NCBI RefSeq assembly: GCF_016406145.1
Contig: NZ_CP066306.1
Location: 248,001 to 312,000, forward strand
Source: Pseudomonas putida
GTDB lineage: Bacteria; Pseudomonadota; Gammaproteobacteria; Pseudomonadales; Pseudomonadaceae
Length of the DNA: 64,000 bases
Reading direction: 5' to 3'
The stretch's first letter is position 1, and every line of letters starts with the position of its first letter. The notes under the pieces are model-generated. The model saw only the letters and a program-made list of their open reading frames with translations, had not been told where the DNA came from and ran no database searches. Shown piece after piece: positions 44,225-54,397 of this stretch. Made by a program: the position numbers and the translations under genes.

Positions 44225-44798
44225 GATGCAACACCTTTGTTGTTAAAAATATCAATCAAGGGGGGCTTGCAGGACCAGTCAATCGAAAAGCCTTACTGAT
44301 GTCAAGCCAACCCCATGATGCCCTGAAATGGCACATCGACGGCAGATTTGCTGCATATCGGGGCGTGCCATTATCCGCTATTTCCCTGTCATAGGGCTAT
44401 CTCCGACATGCCGTGTTTTATTTTTTACGGAGGTGTTGTGTAAAAAAATGAACAAGGCTAAGCTCGGTCTCAACCCAAAACACAATAATACGAGGGTCAC
44501 ATGGTCCGCTTGTCGCGACCTGAAAGCGCTGCCTGTGCAGCGCGCTCGGGTATCCCTGCCGTTCCGGCACGCATCAATTGCGCTGTGGTCGCACTGGCCG
44601 CAATAATTGACGCCTTGCGCTTCTGGACCACCCCTCGTAGCGCCGTTTCGCTTCCTTTCTTGTATTCCTGCCCTTCGAACTCATTACGGACACGCTTGTT
44701 TCCAGTGTATCCACTGTGCTCCTGCGTGGGGGTTTTTGCTTTAGCAACCCACTCCATCCAGAATCAATGCGCGGACCACATTACCTCCTGAGGTATCT
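44225..44798. other. Divergent regulatory region spuI-spuB
   Basis: No convincing gene lies in these 574 bases. In P. aeruginosa the amidotransferase gene spuA precedes spuB; it is absent here. A 44-base dyad (ATGGCAC...GTGCCAT, 44328-44371) lies about 100 bases upstream of spuI. A small stem covers the spuB ribosome site (44782-44795). An open frame at 44501-44791 has atypical composition and no recognisable domain. Confidence 0.5.
44328..44371. promoter_or_regulatory. Operator-like 44-base dyad upstream of spuI
   Basis: ATGGCAC (44328-44334) and GTGCCAT (44365-44371) are perfect inverted 7-base arms. Inside them GCAG (44342-44345) and CTGC (44351-44354) repeat the symmetry about nearly the same centre. 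On the plus strand TGGCAC also starts a weak sigma-54-like element (GG and GC 10 bases apart, 44329-44344). Confidence 0.4.
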
Positions 44799-46157
44799 AT
44801 GAGTAACAACCTCGACCAGCTCACCGATTGGTTGAAAGAGCACAAGATCACCGAAGTCGAATGCCTGATCAGTGACCTGACCGGCATTACCCGCGGCAAG
44901 ATCTCGCCAACCAACAAGTTCATCGCCGAAAAAGGCATGCGCCTGCCCGAGAGCGTGTTGCTGCAGACCGTGACCGGCGATTACGTCGATGACGACATCT
45001 ATTACGAACTGCTCGACCCGGCCGACATCGACATGATCTGTCGGCCCGATGAAAACGCTGTGTTCCTCGTGCCGTGGGCCATCGAGCCTACCGCCCAGGT
45101 GATTCACGATACCTACGACAAGAAGGGCAACCCGGTCGAGCTGTCGCCGCGCAACGTACTGAAGAAAGTCCTGCAGCTGTATGCCGACAAGGGCTGGCAA
45201 CCGATCGTCGCGCCAGAGATGGAGTTCTACCTGACCAAGCGCAGCGAGGACCCGGACTTCCCGCTGCAGCCGCCGGTAGGTCGTTCTGGCCGCCCGGAAA
45301 CCGGCCGTCAGTCGTTCTCCATCGAAGCTGCCAACGAATTCGACCCGCTGTTCGAGGACGTCTACGACTGGTGCGAGCTGCAGCAGCTGGACCTTGACAC
45401 CCTGATTCACGAAGACGGCACGGCGCAGATGGAGATCAACTTCCGTCACGGCAACGCCCTGCATCTGGCCGACCAGATCCTGGTGTTCAAGCGCACCATG
45501 CGCGAAGCGGCGCTCAAGCACAATGTGGCCGCCACGTTCATGGCCAAGCCCATGACCGGCGAGCCGGGCAGCGCCATGCACCTGCACCAGAGCGTGGTCG
45601 ATTCGGTCACCGGCAAGAACATCTTCAGCAATGAAGACGGCAGCATGAGCGAGCTGTTCCTGCACCACATCGGTGGCCTGCAGAAGTTCATCCCCGAGGC
45701 GCTGCCGCTGTTTGCCCCGAACGTCAACTCGTTCCGCCGCTTCCTGCCAGACACTTCGGCCCCGGTGAACGTCGAGTGGGGCGAGGAAAACCGCACCGTC
45801 GGCTTGCGCGTACCGGATGCTGGCCCACAGAACCGTCGCGTCGAGAACCGCCTGCCAGGCGCCGATGCCAACCCTTACCTGGCCATCGCTGCGAGCTTGC
45901 TGTGCGGCTACATCGGCATGGTCGAAGGCATTGCCGCCAGCGCGCCGGTGCAGGGGCGCGGCTACGAGCGGCGCAACCTGCGCCTGCCGCTGACCATCGA
46001 GGACGCCTTGGAACGCATGGAAGTCAGCCGCGCGCTGACCCAATACCTGGGCAAAAAATTCATCACCGGTTACGTCGCTACCAAGCGCGCCGAGCATGAG
46101 AATTTCAAGCGTGTCATCAGCTCCTGGGAGCGTGAGTTCCTGCTGTTTGCTGTGTGA
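44799..46157 (+). CDS. spuB: Gamma-glutamylpolyamine synthetase, SpuB type
   Basis: This 452-residue glutamine synthetase-like enzyme is a paralogue of SpuI. It carries VECLISDLTGITRGKI at the N-terminus, the catalytic APEMEFYLTK motif, GSAMHLHQSVVD and NPYLAIAASLLCGY. It is the first gene of the spuBCDEFGH operon; spuC follows after 49 bases. The ribosome site TGAGGT sits in a short inverted repeat (44782-44795), which could dampen translation. Confidence 0.9.
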   Translation: MSNNLDQLTDWLKEHKITEVECLISDLTGITRGKISPTNKFIAEKGMRLPESVLLQTVTGDYVDDDIYYELLDPADIDMICRPDENAVFLVPWAIEPTAQVIHDTYDKKGNPVELSPRNVLKKVLQLYADKGWQPIVAPEMEFYLTKRSEDPDFPLQPPVGRSGRPETGRQSFSIEAANEFDPLFEDVYDWCELQQLDLDTLIHEDGTAQMEINFRHGNALHLADQILVFKRTMREAALKHNVAATFMAKPMTGEPGSAMHLHQSVVDSVTGKNIFSNEDGSMSELFLHHIGGLQKFIPEALPLFAPNVNSFRRFLPDTSAPVNVEWGEENRTVGLRVPDAGPQNRRVENRLPGADANPYLAIAASLLCGYIGMVEGIAASAPVQGRGYERRNLRLPLTIEDALERMEVSRALTQYLGKKFITGYVATKRAEHENFKRVISSWEREFLLFAV

Positions 46158-46206
46158 TCAACCCCTGAGGCCGCCCGCCGGCGGCCTGTGGACCCTGGAG
46201 AAGCAC

Positions 46207-47568
46207 ATGAGCGTCAAAAACCCGCAAACCCGTGACTGGCAAACCCTGAGCGGCGAGCACCACCTTGCACCTTTCAGTGACTACAAGCAGCTGAAGGAAA
46301 AGGGGCCGCGCATTATCACCAAGGCGCAGGGTGTGCATTTGTGGGACAGCGAGGGGCACAAGATCCTCGACGGCATGGCCGGCCTGTGGTGCGTCGCGGT
46401 GGGTTATGGCCGTGAAGAGCTGGTGCAGGCTGCCGAAAAGCAGATGCGCGAACTGCCGTACTACAACCTGTTCTTCCAGACGGCCCACCCGCCTGCGCTG
46501 GAGCTGGCCAAGGCCATCACCGACGTAGCGCCCGAAGGCATGACCCATGTGTTCTTCACAGGCTCCGGCTCCGAAGGCAATGACACCGTGCTGCGCATGG
46601 TCCGCCACTACTGGGCGCTCAAGGGCAAGCCGCAGAAGCAGACCATCATCGGCCGTATCAACGGCTACCACGGCTCGACCGTCGCCGGTGCGAGCCTGGG
46701 CGGCATGAGCGGCATGCACGAACAGGGCGGTCTGCCGATCCCGGGCATCGTGCATATTCCGCAACCGTACTGGTTCGGTGAAGGCGGCGACATGAGCCCG
46801 GACGATTTCGGGGTGTGGGCGGCCGAGCAATTGGAGAAGAAAATTCTGGAAGTGGGTGAGGACAACGTCGCGGCCTTCATCGCCGAGCCGATCCAGGGTG
46901 CCGGCGGCGTGATCATCCCGCCAGAAACCTACTGGCCCAAGGTCAAGGAGATCCTCGCCAAGTACGACATTCTGTTCGTCGCTGACGAAGTGATCTGCGG
47001 TTTTGGCCGTACCGGCGAGTGGTTCGGCTCCGACTACTACGATCTCAAGCCCGACCTGATGACCATCGCCAAAGGCCTCACTTCCGGTTACATCCCCATG
47101 GGCGGTGTGATCGTGCGTGACAAGGTGGCCAAGGTGCTCAGCGAAGGCGGAGACTTCAACCACGGTTTCACCTATTCCGGCCACCCGGTGGCGGCTGCGG
47201 TAGGCCTGGAAAACCTGCGCATCCTGCGCGAGGAGAAGATCGTCGAGAAGGTCCGTACGGAAGTGGCACCCTACTTGCAAAAACGTCTGCGTGAGCTGCA
47301 GGACCACCCGCTGGTGGGCGAGGTACGCGGCCTGGGCCTGCTCGGCGCGATCGAGCTGGTCAAGGACAAGGCCTCCCGCAGCCGGTACGAAGGCAAGGGT
47401 GTTGGCATGGTGTGCCGCAATTTCTGCTTCGACAACGGCCTGATCATGCGCGCGGTGGGTGACACCATGATCATCGCTCCGCCCTTGGTGATCAGCCATG
47501 CAGAGGTGGACGAGCTGGTGGAAAAGGCGCGCAAGTGCCTGGACCTGACCCTCGAAGCGATCCGTTGA
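46207..47568 (+). CDS. spuC: Polyamine:pyruvate aminotransferase SpuC
   Basis: This 453-residue class III aminotransferase has the PLP Lys289 in TIAKGLTSGYIPMG and the GSGSEGNDTVLRMVRHYW cofactor-phosphate region. SpuC moves the amino group of putrescine, cadaverine or spermidine to pyruvate. The ATG at 46207 has a ribosome site (TGGAGAAG) and matches the family start; the longer frame overlaps spuB and was rejected. Confidence 0.92.
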   Translation: MSVKNPQTRDWQTLSGEHHLAPFSDYKQLKEKGPRIITKAQGVHLWDSEGHKILDGMAGLWCVAVGYGREELVQAAEKQMRELPYYNLFFQTAHPPALELAKAITDVAPEGMTHVFFTGSGSEGNDTVLRMVRHYWALKGKPQKQTIIGRINGYHGSTVAGASLGGMSGMHEQGGLPIPGIVHIPQPYWFGEGGDMSPDDFGVWAAEQLEKKILEVGEDNVAAFIAEPIQGAGGVIIPPETYWPKVKEILAKYDILFVADEVICGFGRTGEWFGSDYYDLKPDLMTIAKGLTSGYIPMGGVIVRDKVAKVLSEGGDFNHGFTYSGHPVAAAVGLENLRILREEKIVEKVRTEVAPYLQKRLRELQDHPLVGEVRGLGLLGAIELVKDKASRSRYEGKGVGMVCRNFCFDNGLIMRAVGDTMIIAPPLVISHAEVDELVEKARKCLDLTLEAIR

Positions 47569-47601
47569 GCGCCTGCTAGGCTAGCGATGTGACATTAAGT
47601 C

Positions 47602-47641
47602 GTTACAAGGGGATGGTTTCCTTGAAACAGCGCCTTGTAAC
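47602..47641. promoter_or_regulatory. Nested inverted repeats between spuC and spuD
   Basis: GTTACAAGG (47602-47610) and CCTTGTAAC (47633-47641) are perfect 9-base arms. Within their 22-base spacer, GTTTC and GAAAC form an inner 5-bp dyad around CTT. It lies 97 bases upstream of spuD and could be a regulator site or an RNA hairpin. Confidence 0.45.
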
Positions 47642-47738
47642 TTGCCAGACTAGCGGCTGTTTCAGTCGCCCGGCGCTCTGCACGGTAGGTTCTGGCTGCT
47701 GAACAGATGGCTAAATAAAAAATTCTGGAGCATGACGC

Positions 47739-48836
47739 ATGAAGAAAATGGGCAAGACGTTGCTGGCCGCCGCCCTGATGGGTGCCATGGCCACCGCTGT
47801 ACAGGCTGAAGACAAGGTGTTGAACGTCTACAACTGGTCGGACTACATCGCTCCGGACACCATCGCGAAGTTCGAAAAACAGACAGGCATCAAGGTCAAG
47901 TACGACGTCTTCGACAGCAACGAAACCCTGGAAGCCAAGCTGCTGGCGGGCAAGTCCGGCTATGACGTGGTCGTACCGTCCAACAACTTCCTGGCCAAGC
48001 AGATCAAGGCGGGGGTCTACGAAGAGCTCGACCGCTCCAAGCTGCCGAACTGGAAGAACCTCGACGAAGACCTGCTCAAGGCCGTCGGTGACGCCAGCGA
48101 CAAAGGCAACAAGCACGCTTTCCCTTACATGTGGGGCTCGATCGGTATCGGCTACAACCCGGAGAAGGTCAAGGCCGCGCTGGGCGTCGACAAGATCGAT
48201 TCGTGGGACGTCGTGTTCAAGCCTGAGAACATCGCCAAGCTCAAGAGCTGCGGTGTGAGCTTCCTCGACGCGCCGACCGAAATGCTGCCGGCCGCGCTGC
48301 ACTACCTGGGCCTGCCTAGCGACAGCACCAAGAAAGAAGACCTGAAGGCGGCCGAGGACCTGTTCCTGAAGATTCGTCCTTCGATCACCTACTTCCACTC
48401 GTCCAAATACATCGGCGACATGGCCAACGGCAACATCTGCGTGGCCGTGGGTTACTCGGGTGACCTTGAGCAATCCAAGGCCCGCGCCCATGAAGCCGGC
48501 GACAAGGTCAAGGTCGATTACGTCATTCCTAAAGAAGGCGCCGGTACCTTCTACGACATGGTCGCCATCCCCAAGGATGCCGAGCACAAGGAAGCCGCCT
48601 ACAAGTTCATGGACTTCCTGATGCAGCCGGAGATCATGGCTGAGATCACCAACGCCGTACGCTTCCCGAACGGTAACGCTGCTGCGACCCCGTTCGTGGA
48701 CAAGGACATCACCAGCGACCCGAGCATCTATCCGCCTGCTGACGTGAAAAAGCACCTGTACGCGATCGCCGCGCCAGAAGCTGCTGCCCAGCGCCTGATC
48801 ACCCGCAGCTGGACCAAGATCAAGTCGGGTAAATAA
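47739..48836 (+). CDS. spuD: Polyamine-binding periplasmic protein SpuD
   Basis: This 365-residue solute-binding protein has a Sec signal peptide (residues 1-24, ...MATAVQA) and the PotF/PotD-type fold, with the polyamine-binding motif [14 protein letters not shown] and the [26 protein letters not shown] segment. SpuD prefers putrescine in P. aeruginosa; SpuE prefers spermidine. It feeds the SpuFGH transporter. The ribosome site (CTGGAG) is 10 bases from the ATG. Confidence 0.92.
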   Translation: MKKMGKTLLAAALMGAMATAVQAEDKVLNVYNWSDYIAPDTIAKFEKQTGIKVKYDVFDSNETLEAKLLAGKSGYDVVVPSNNFLAKQIKAGVYEELDRSKLPNWKNLDEDLLKAVGDASDKGNKHAFPYMWGSIGIGYNPEKVKAALGVDKIDSWDVVFKPENIAKLKSCGVSFLDAPTEMLPAALHYLGLPSDSTKKEDLKAAEDLFLKIRPSITYFHSSKYIGDMANGNICVAVGYSGDLEQSKARAHEAGDKVKVDYVIPKEGAGTFYDMVAIPKDAEHKEAAYKFMDFLMQPEIMAEITNAVRFPNGNAAATPFVDKDITSDPSIYPPADVKKHLYAIAAPEAAAQRLITRSWTKIKSGK

Positions 48837-48850
48837 GCCCGATGCAGTAC

Positions 48851-48878
48851 CTCTGGGCCGGGGTTTTCCGGCCCAGAG
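48851..48878 (+). promoter_or_regulatory. Strong intercistronic hairpin between spuD and spuE
   Basis: CTCTGGGCCGG (48851-48861) and CCGGCCCAGAG (48868-48878) form a perfect 11-bp stem with a 6-base loop. No T run follows, so it is more likely to stabilise the spuD mRNA or attenuate transcription than to end it fully. Confidence 0.6.
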
Positions 48879-48885
48879 CCGGTGA

Positions 48886-50091
<1,206 letters not shown>

Positions 50092-50151
50092 CAATCCAGG
50101 CCCGTCGCCAAAGCAGGGGCGGGCACACAAATCTTGTTGGGAGTTTCACTC

Positions 50152-51294
50152 ATGGCAGTTGCCTCCGGTGCCTATAAGAAAGCCCTCGAGGGTGGCCAGC
50201 AACCCAAGCAGGTGTTGGTCAAGATCGACCGGGTCACAAAAAAATTCGACGAAACGGTAGCGGTGGACGATGTGTCGCTGGAGATCCGCAAGGGCGAAAT
50301 CTTCGCCCTGCTCGGTGGCTCCGGTTCGGGCAAGTCGACCTTGCTGCGCATGCTGGCCGGTTTCGAGCGCCCGACTGAAGGGCGTATTTTCCTCGATGGC
50401 GTAGACATCACCGACATGCCGCCCTACGAGCGGCCGATCAACATGATGTTCCAGTCCTACGCGCTGTTCCCGCACATGACCGTAGCGCAGAACATCGCCT
50501 TCGGCTTGCAGCAGGACCGGATGCCCAAGGCCGAAATCGATGCCCGCGTGGCCGAGATGCTCAAGCTGGTGCACATGACCCAGTACGCCAAGCGCAAGCC
50601 GCACCAGCTCTCCGGTGGTCAGCGTCAGCGTGTGGCCTTGGCCCGTTCGCTGGCCAAGCGCCCCAAGCTGTTGCTGCTCGATGAGCCAATGGGGGCGCTG
50701 GACAAGAAACTGCGTTCGCAGATGCAGCTGGAGCTGGTCGAGATCATCGAGCGCGTGGGCGTGACCTGCGTGATGGTGACCCACGATCAGGAAGAGGCCA
50801 TGACCATGGCCCAGCGCATTGCCATCATGCACCTGGGCTGGATTGCTCAGATCGGTTCACCTGTGGATATTTATGAGACGCCCACCAGCCGCCTGGTGTG
50901 CGAGTTCATCGGTAACGTCAACCTGTTCGAGGCCGAAGTGATTGACGATGCCGAAGGCCATGCGCTGATCGCCTCGCCGGAGCTCGAGCGCAAGATCTAC
51001 GTTGGCCACGGTGTGTCCACTTCGGTTGAAGACAAGCACATTACCTACGCCCTGCGCCCGGAAAAAATGCTGGTGACTACCGAGCAGCCGGATTTCGAGC
51101 ACAACTGGTCACGCGGCAAGGTCCATGATATCGCCTACCTGGGTGGCCACTCGGTGTTTTACGTCGAGCTGCCCAGCGGCAAGGTGGTCCAGTCTTTCGT
51201 CGCCAACGCCGAGCGCCAGGGCACCCGCCCGACCTGGGGCGATGAAGTGTACGTCTGGTGGGAAGACGACAGCGGCGTGGTACTGCGGTCATGA
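50152..51294 (+). CDS. spuF: Polyamine ABC transporter ATPase SpuF (PotA-like)
   Basis: This 380-residue ATPase has Walker A GGSGSGKS (residues 55-62), signature LSGGQRQRV, Walker B LLLLDEPMGALD, and a C-terminal TOBE/OB regulatory domain (about residues 300-380, IAYLGGHSVFYVELPSGKV). It energises polyamine uptake with SpuG and SpuH. The ATG at 50152 has GGAG upstream. Its stop overlaps spuG by 4 bases. Confidence 0.93.
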   Translation: MAVASGAYKKALEGGQQPKQVLVKIDRVTKKFDETVAVDDVSLEIRKGEIFALLGGSGSGKSTLLRMLAGFERPTEGRIFLDGVDITDMPPYERPINMMFQSYALFPHMTVAQNIAFGLQQDRMPKAEIDARVAEMLKLVHMTQYAKRKPHQLSGGQRQRVALARSLAKRPKLLLLDEPMGALDKKLRSQMQLELVEIIERVGVTCVMVTHDQEEAMTMAQRIAIMHLGWIAQIGSPVDIYETPTSRLVCEFIGNVNLFEAEVIDDAEGHALIASPELERKIYVGHGVSTSVEDKHITYALRPEKMLVTTEQPDFEHNWSRGKVHDIAYLGGHSVFYVELPSGKVVQSFVANAERQGTRPTWGDEVYVWWEDDSGVVLRS

Positions 51295-52211
51295 AACTGC
51301 GCAAGCTCAAGCGAGCCTTCCAGCGCCTTATCCCCGAGGGGCGGCACCTGGTGATCGGCGTGCCGTTCATCTGGCTGTTCCTGTTCTTCATGCTGCCGTT
51401 CTTCATTGTTTTGAAGATCAGCTTTGCCGAAGCCGACGTGGCGATCCCGCCCTATACCGAGATCTACAGCTACGTCGAAGACAAGGTGCAGCTGGTAATC
51501 AACCTGGCCAACTATGGCCTGTTGACCGAGGATGAGCTGTACATCTCGGCCTATCTGGGCTCGCTGAAGATGGCCTTCATCAGCACCGTGCTGTGCCTGC
51601 TGATCGGCTACCCGATGGCCTATTCGATTGCCAACGCACGCAAGGAAACCCAGACCGTGCTGTTGCTGCTGATCATGATGCCGACCTGGACCGCGATCCT
51701 GATCCGCGTCTATGCCTGGATGGGCATCCTCAGCAACAACGGCCTGCTCAATGGGTTCCTGATGTGGACCGGGCTGATCGACCAGCCGCTGCAGATCCTC
51801 AACACCAACCTGGCGGTGTATATCGGCGTGGTCTATTCGTACCTGCCGTTCATGATCCTGCCGCTGTTCGCCAACCTGGTAAAGCACGACCAGAGTCTGC
51901 TCGAAGCCGCATCGGACCTGGGTTCGAGCACCTTCAACAGCTTCTGGAAGATTACCGTGCCGCTGTCGAAAAACGGCATTATCGCCGGCTGCATGCTGGT
52001 GTTCATCCCGGTGGTGGGCGAGTTCGTCATTCCGGAACTGCTAGGCGGCCCGGAAACCCTGATGATCGGTAAGGTGCTGTGGCAAGAGTTCTTCAACAAC
52101 CGTGACTGGCCGGTGGCATCTGCCCTGGCGGTGGTGATGCTGGCGATCCTGATCGTACCGATCCTGCTGTTCAACCGTAGCCAGGCCAAAGAGATGGAGG
52201 GCAGGGCATGA
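51291..52211 (+). CDS. spuG: Polyamine ABC transporter permease SpuG (PotH-like)
   Basis: This 306-residue permease has six predicted membrane helices and the ABC-transporter EAA loop (LLEAASDLGSSTFNSFWKITVPLSKNGI), which contacts the ATPase. It starts inside the spuF stop codon and its own stop overlaps spuH by 4 bases, so translation of spuFGH is coupled. Confidence 0.93.
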   Translation: MKLRKLKRAFQRLIPEGRHLVIGVPFIWLFLFFMLPFFIVLKISFAEADVAIPPYTEIYSYVEDKVQLVINLANYGLLTEDELYISAYLGSLKMAFISTVLCLLIGYPMAYSIANARKETQTVLLLLIMMPTWTAILIRVYAWMGILSNNGLLNGFLMWTGLIDQPLQILNTNLAVYIGVVYSYLPFMILPLFANLVKHDQSLLEAASDLGSSTFNSFWKITVPLSKNGIIAGCMLVFIPVVGEFVIPELLGGPETLMIGKVLWQEFFNNRDWPVASALAVVMLAILIVPILLFNRSQAKEMEGRA

Positions 52212-53101
52212 AGCGCTTCAGTTTCTCCAAGCTGATGCTGGTGCTCGGCTTGCTGTTCATCTACCTGCCGATGCTGATCCTGGTGATCTATTCGTTCAAC
52301 GCATCCAAGCTGGTAACGGTGTGGGGCGGCTGGTCGATCAAGTGGTACGTCGGCCTGCTCGACAACACCCAGCTCATGGGTTCGGTGATGCGCTCGCTGG
52401 AGATCGCCTGCTACACGGCGGTGGCGGCGGTGGCTTTGGGTACCCTGGCAGCCTTTGTGCTGACCCGGGTCACCCGCTTCAAGGGCCGCACGCTGTTCGG
52501 TGGCCTGGTCACTGCACCGCTGGTGATGCCTGAAGTGATCACCGGCCTGTCGCTGTTGCTGCTGTTCGTGGCCATGGCGCAGATGATCGGTTGGCCGCAG
52601 GAACGGGGCGTGGTCACCATCTGGATCGCCCACACCACGTTCTGCGCGGCTTATGTGGCGGTAGTGGTGTCGGCGCGCCTGCGCGAGCTGGACCTGTCGA
52701 TCGAAGAAGCGGCCATGGACCTGGGTGCCAAGCCGTGGAAGGTGTTCTTTCTGATCACCATCCCGATGATCGCCCCATCGCTGGCGGCGGGCGGCATGAT
52801 GTCGTTCGCCCTTTCGCTGGATGACCTGGTACTGGCCAGCTTCGTGTCCGGGCCTGGTTCGACCACCTTGCCGATGGAAGTGTTCTCCGCTGTGCGCCTG
52901 GGCGTTAAGCCGGAGATCAACGCCGTGGCCAGCCTGATCCTGCTGTCGGTGTCGTTGGTGACCTTCATGGTCTGGTACTTCAGCCGCCGCGCCGAAGAGC
53001 ATCGCCGCAAGGCGATTCAGCAGGCGATCGAAGAGGGTGCTGCGGCCAGCGTGTCGCAGCCGCAGATCAAGCGCCCGACGGCAGCCGCTGCGTCGGCCTG
53101 A
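52208..53101 (+). CDS. spuH: Polyamine ABC transporter permease SpuH (PotI-like)
   Basis: This 297-residue permease has six membrane helices and the EAA loop (IEEAAMDLGAKPWKVFFLITIPMIAPS). It pairs with SpuG to form the membrane channel. It is the last gene of the spu operon; a REP pair lies directly downstream. Confidence 0.93.
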   Translation: MKRFSFSKLMLVLGLLFIYLPMLILVIYSFNASKLVTVWGGWSIKWYVGLLDNTQLMGSVMRSLEIACYTAVAAVALGTLAAFVLTRVTRFKGRTLFGGLVTAPLVMPEVITGLSLLLLFVAMAQMIGWPQERGVVTIWIAHTTFCAAYVAVVVSARLRELDLSIEEAAMDLGAKPWKVFFLITIPMIAPSLAAGGMMSFALSLDDLVLASFVSGPGSTTLPMEVFSAVRLGVKPEINAVASLILLSVSLVTFMVWYFSRRAEEHRRKAIQQAIEEGAAASVSQPQIKRPTAAAASA

Positions 53102-53116
53102 GCGCGGTAGTCGCGG

Positions 53117-53184
53117 GCAAGCCCGCTTCCACAGGTAGGTTGCACGCCGCGAGGGCTGCATCGATCCAGTGGAAGCGGGCTTGC
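53117..53184. repeat. REP element pair after spuH
   Basis: GCAAGCCCGCTTCCAC (53117-53132) and GTGGAAGCGGGCTTGC (53169-53184) are perfect 16-base inverted copies. They are a different REP variant from those near the GST gene and argH. Confidence 0.82.
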
Positions 53185-53308
53185 TTGTTTCAGGGCCCGC
53201 ATTGTCGACATGACCGCCCAACTGACCCTGATCAGTGTTTTTTCTGAACCCTGATCTACGCTAACAGTCGCATCCCACGAATCATTTGCGCGCAAGCCAG
53301 GAGCCTGC

Positions 53309-54397
53309 ATGAGGGTGACGCGTTCACTGTTGGTTGTAGGCATGGGGCTGCTTGGCCTGCTCGCAGGCTGCAGCAAGGAAGAAGCTCCCGAGGTTTTGCC
53401 ACGGGTCGGTGTATTGCAAGTTCAACCCACTGACTTCGCCGCCAGGGTCACCCTGACCGGTGATGTGCAGGCGCGTGTGCAGACCGATCTTTCGTTTCGT
53501 GTGGGTGGCAAGATCATCTCGCGCAGCGTTGACGTGGGCGATCATGTGAAGGCCAATCAGGTGCTGGCCCGGCTGGACCCCAAAGACCTGCAGAACAATG
53601 TCGATTCGGCCAAGGCCGAGGTGTTCGCCGCTCAGGCGCGTGTCACCCAGACCAGCGCCGCCTTTGTGCGCCAGCAAAAACTGTTGCCCAAGGGCTACAC
53701 CAGCCAGAGCGAGTACGATTCCGCCGAAGCCGCGCTGCGCAGCAACCAGAGCGCGCTCAAGGCAGCCCAGGCGCAACTGGCCAATGCCCAGGAGCAACTG
53801 AGCTACACCGCATTGGTGTCGGAGGCTGACGGGGTGATCACCGAGCGCCAGGCCGAGGTCGGGCAAGTGGTCCAGGCGACCATGCCGATCTTCAGCCTTG
53901 CGCGCGATGGCGACCGCGATGCTGTGTTCAATGTCTACGAGTCCCTGCTGGTGGCGCCGCCGAGCGATGCCGGTGTGATGGTCAGCCTGCTCGACGACCC
54001 TAAGGTCCAGGCCCAAGGATTTGTTCGTGAAATCACCCCGACCGTATCGGCACAGAGCGGCACGGTGCAGGTCAAGGTGGCCCTGCGCAATGTGCCAGCG
54101 GCCATGCGCCTGGGTTCGCCTGTTACCGCCACGGCCAACGCGCAGGGGCGGCCGAGTATCGAGTTGCCCTGGTCGGCACTGACCAAGGCGTTGCATGAGC
54201 CTGCGGTGTGGGTGGTGGGCGAAGGCGACAAGGTTGAGTTGCGCAAAGTCCAGGTAACCCGCTATCTCACCGGTAAAGTGGTCATCGCCCAAGGCATAAA
54301 AGGCGGTGAGACAGTAGTCGTCAGCGGTGGCCAGTTGTTGCATCCAGGCATGCAGGTCGAGAAGATCGATGCCAAGGGCGGAGGCGCCGCGCCATGA
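53309..54397 (+). CDS. RND efflux periplasmic adaptor lipoprotein, first of two
   Basis: This 362-residue membrane-fusion protein has a lipoprotein signal with lipobox LLAGC (Cys21). It has lipoyl-like halves (VRVQTDLSFRVGGKIISRSVDVGDHVKANQVLARLD), an alpha hairpin (about residues 100-170) and a C-terminal beta-barrel domain. It is the first of two consecutive adaptors for a single RND permease, as in TriABC of P. aeruginosa. No outer-membrane channel gene is present, so it probably recruits a shared TolC-type protein. Confidence 0.9.
   Translation: MRVTRSLLVVGMGLLGLLAGCSKEEAPEVLPRVGVLQVQPTDFAARVTLTGDVQARVQTDLSFRVGGKIISRSVDVGDHVKANQVLARLDPKDLQNNVDSAKAEVFAAQARVTQTSAAFVRQQKLLPKGYTSQSEYDSAEAALRSNQSALKAAQAQLANAQEQLSYTALVSEADGVITERQAEVGQVVQATMPIFSLARDGDRDAVFNVYESLLVAPPSDAGVMVSLLDDPKVQAQGFVREITPTVSAQSGTVQVKVALRNVPAAMRLGSPVTATANAQGRPSIELPWSALTKALHEPAVWVVGEGDKVELRKVQVTRYLTGKVVIAQGIKGGETVVVSGGQLLHPGMQVEKIDAKGGGAAP

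Noticed and set aside
44565..44582. Sigma-54-like sequence CCGGCAC...TTGC
   Set aside because: GG and GC are separated by 12 bases instead of the required 10.
44501..44791. 96-codon frame in the spuI-spuB gap
   Set aside because: Its composition is unlike neighbouring proteins, no domain is visible, and it runs almost into the spuB start. An equally long frame exists on the other strand.
44781..46097. 438-codon open frame antisense to spuB
   Set aside because: It is a shadow of a full-length glutamine synthetase-like gene.
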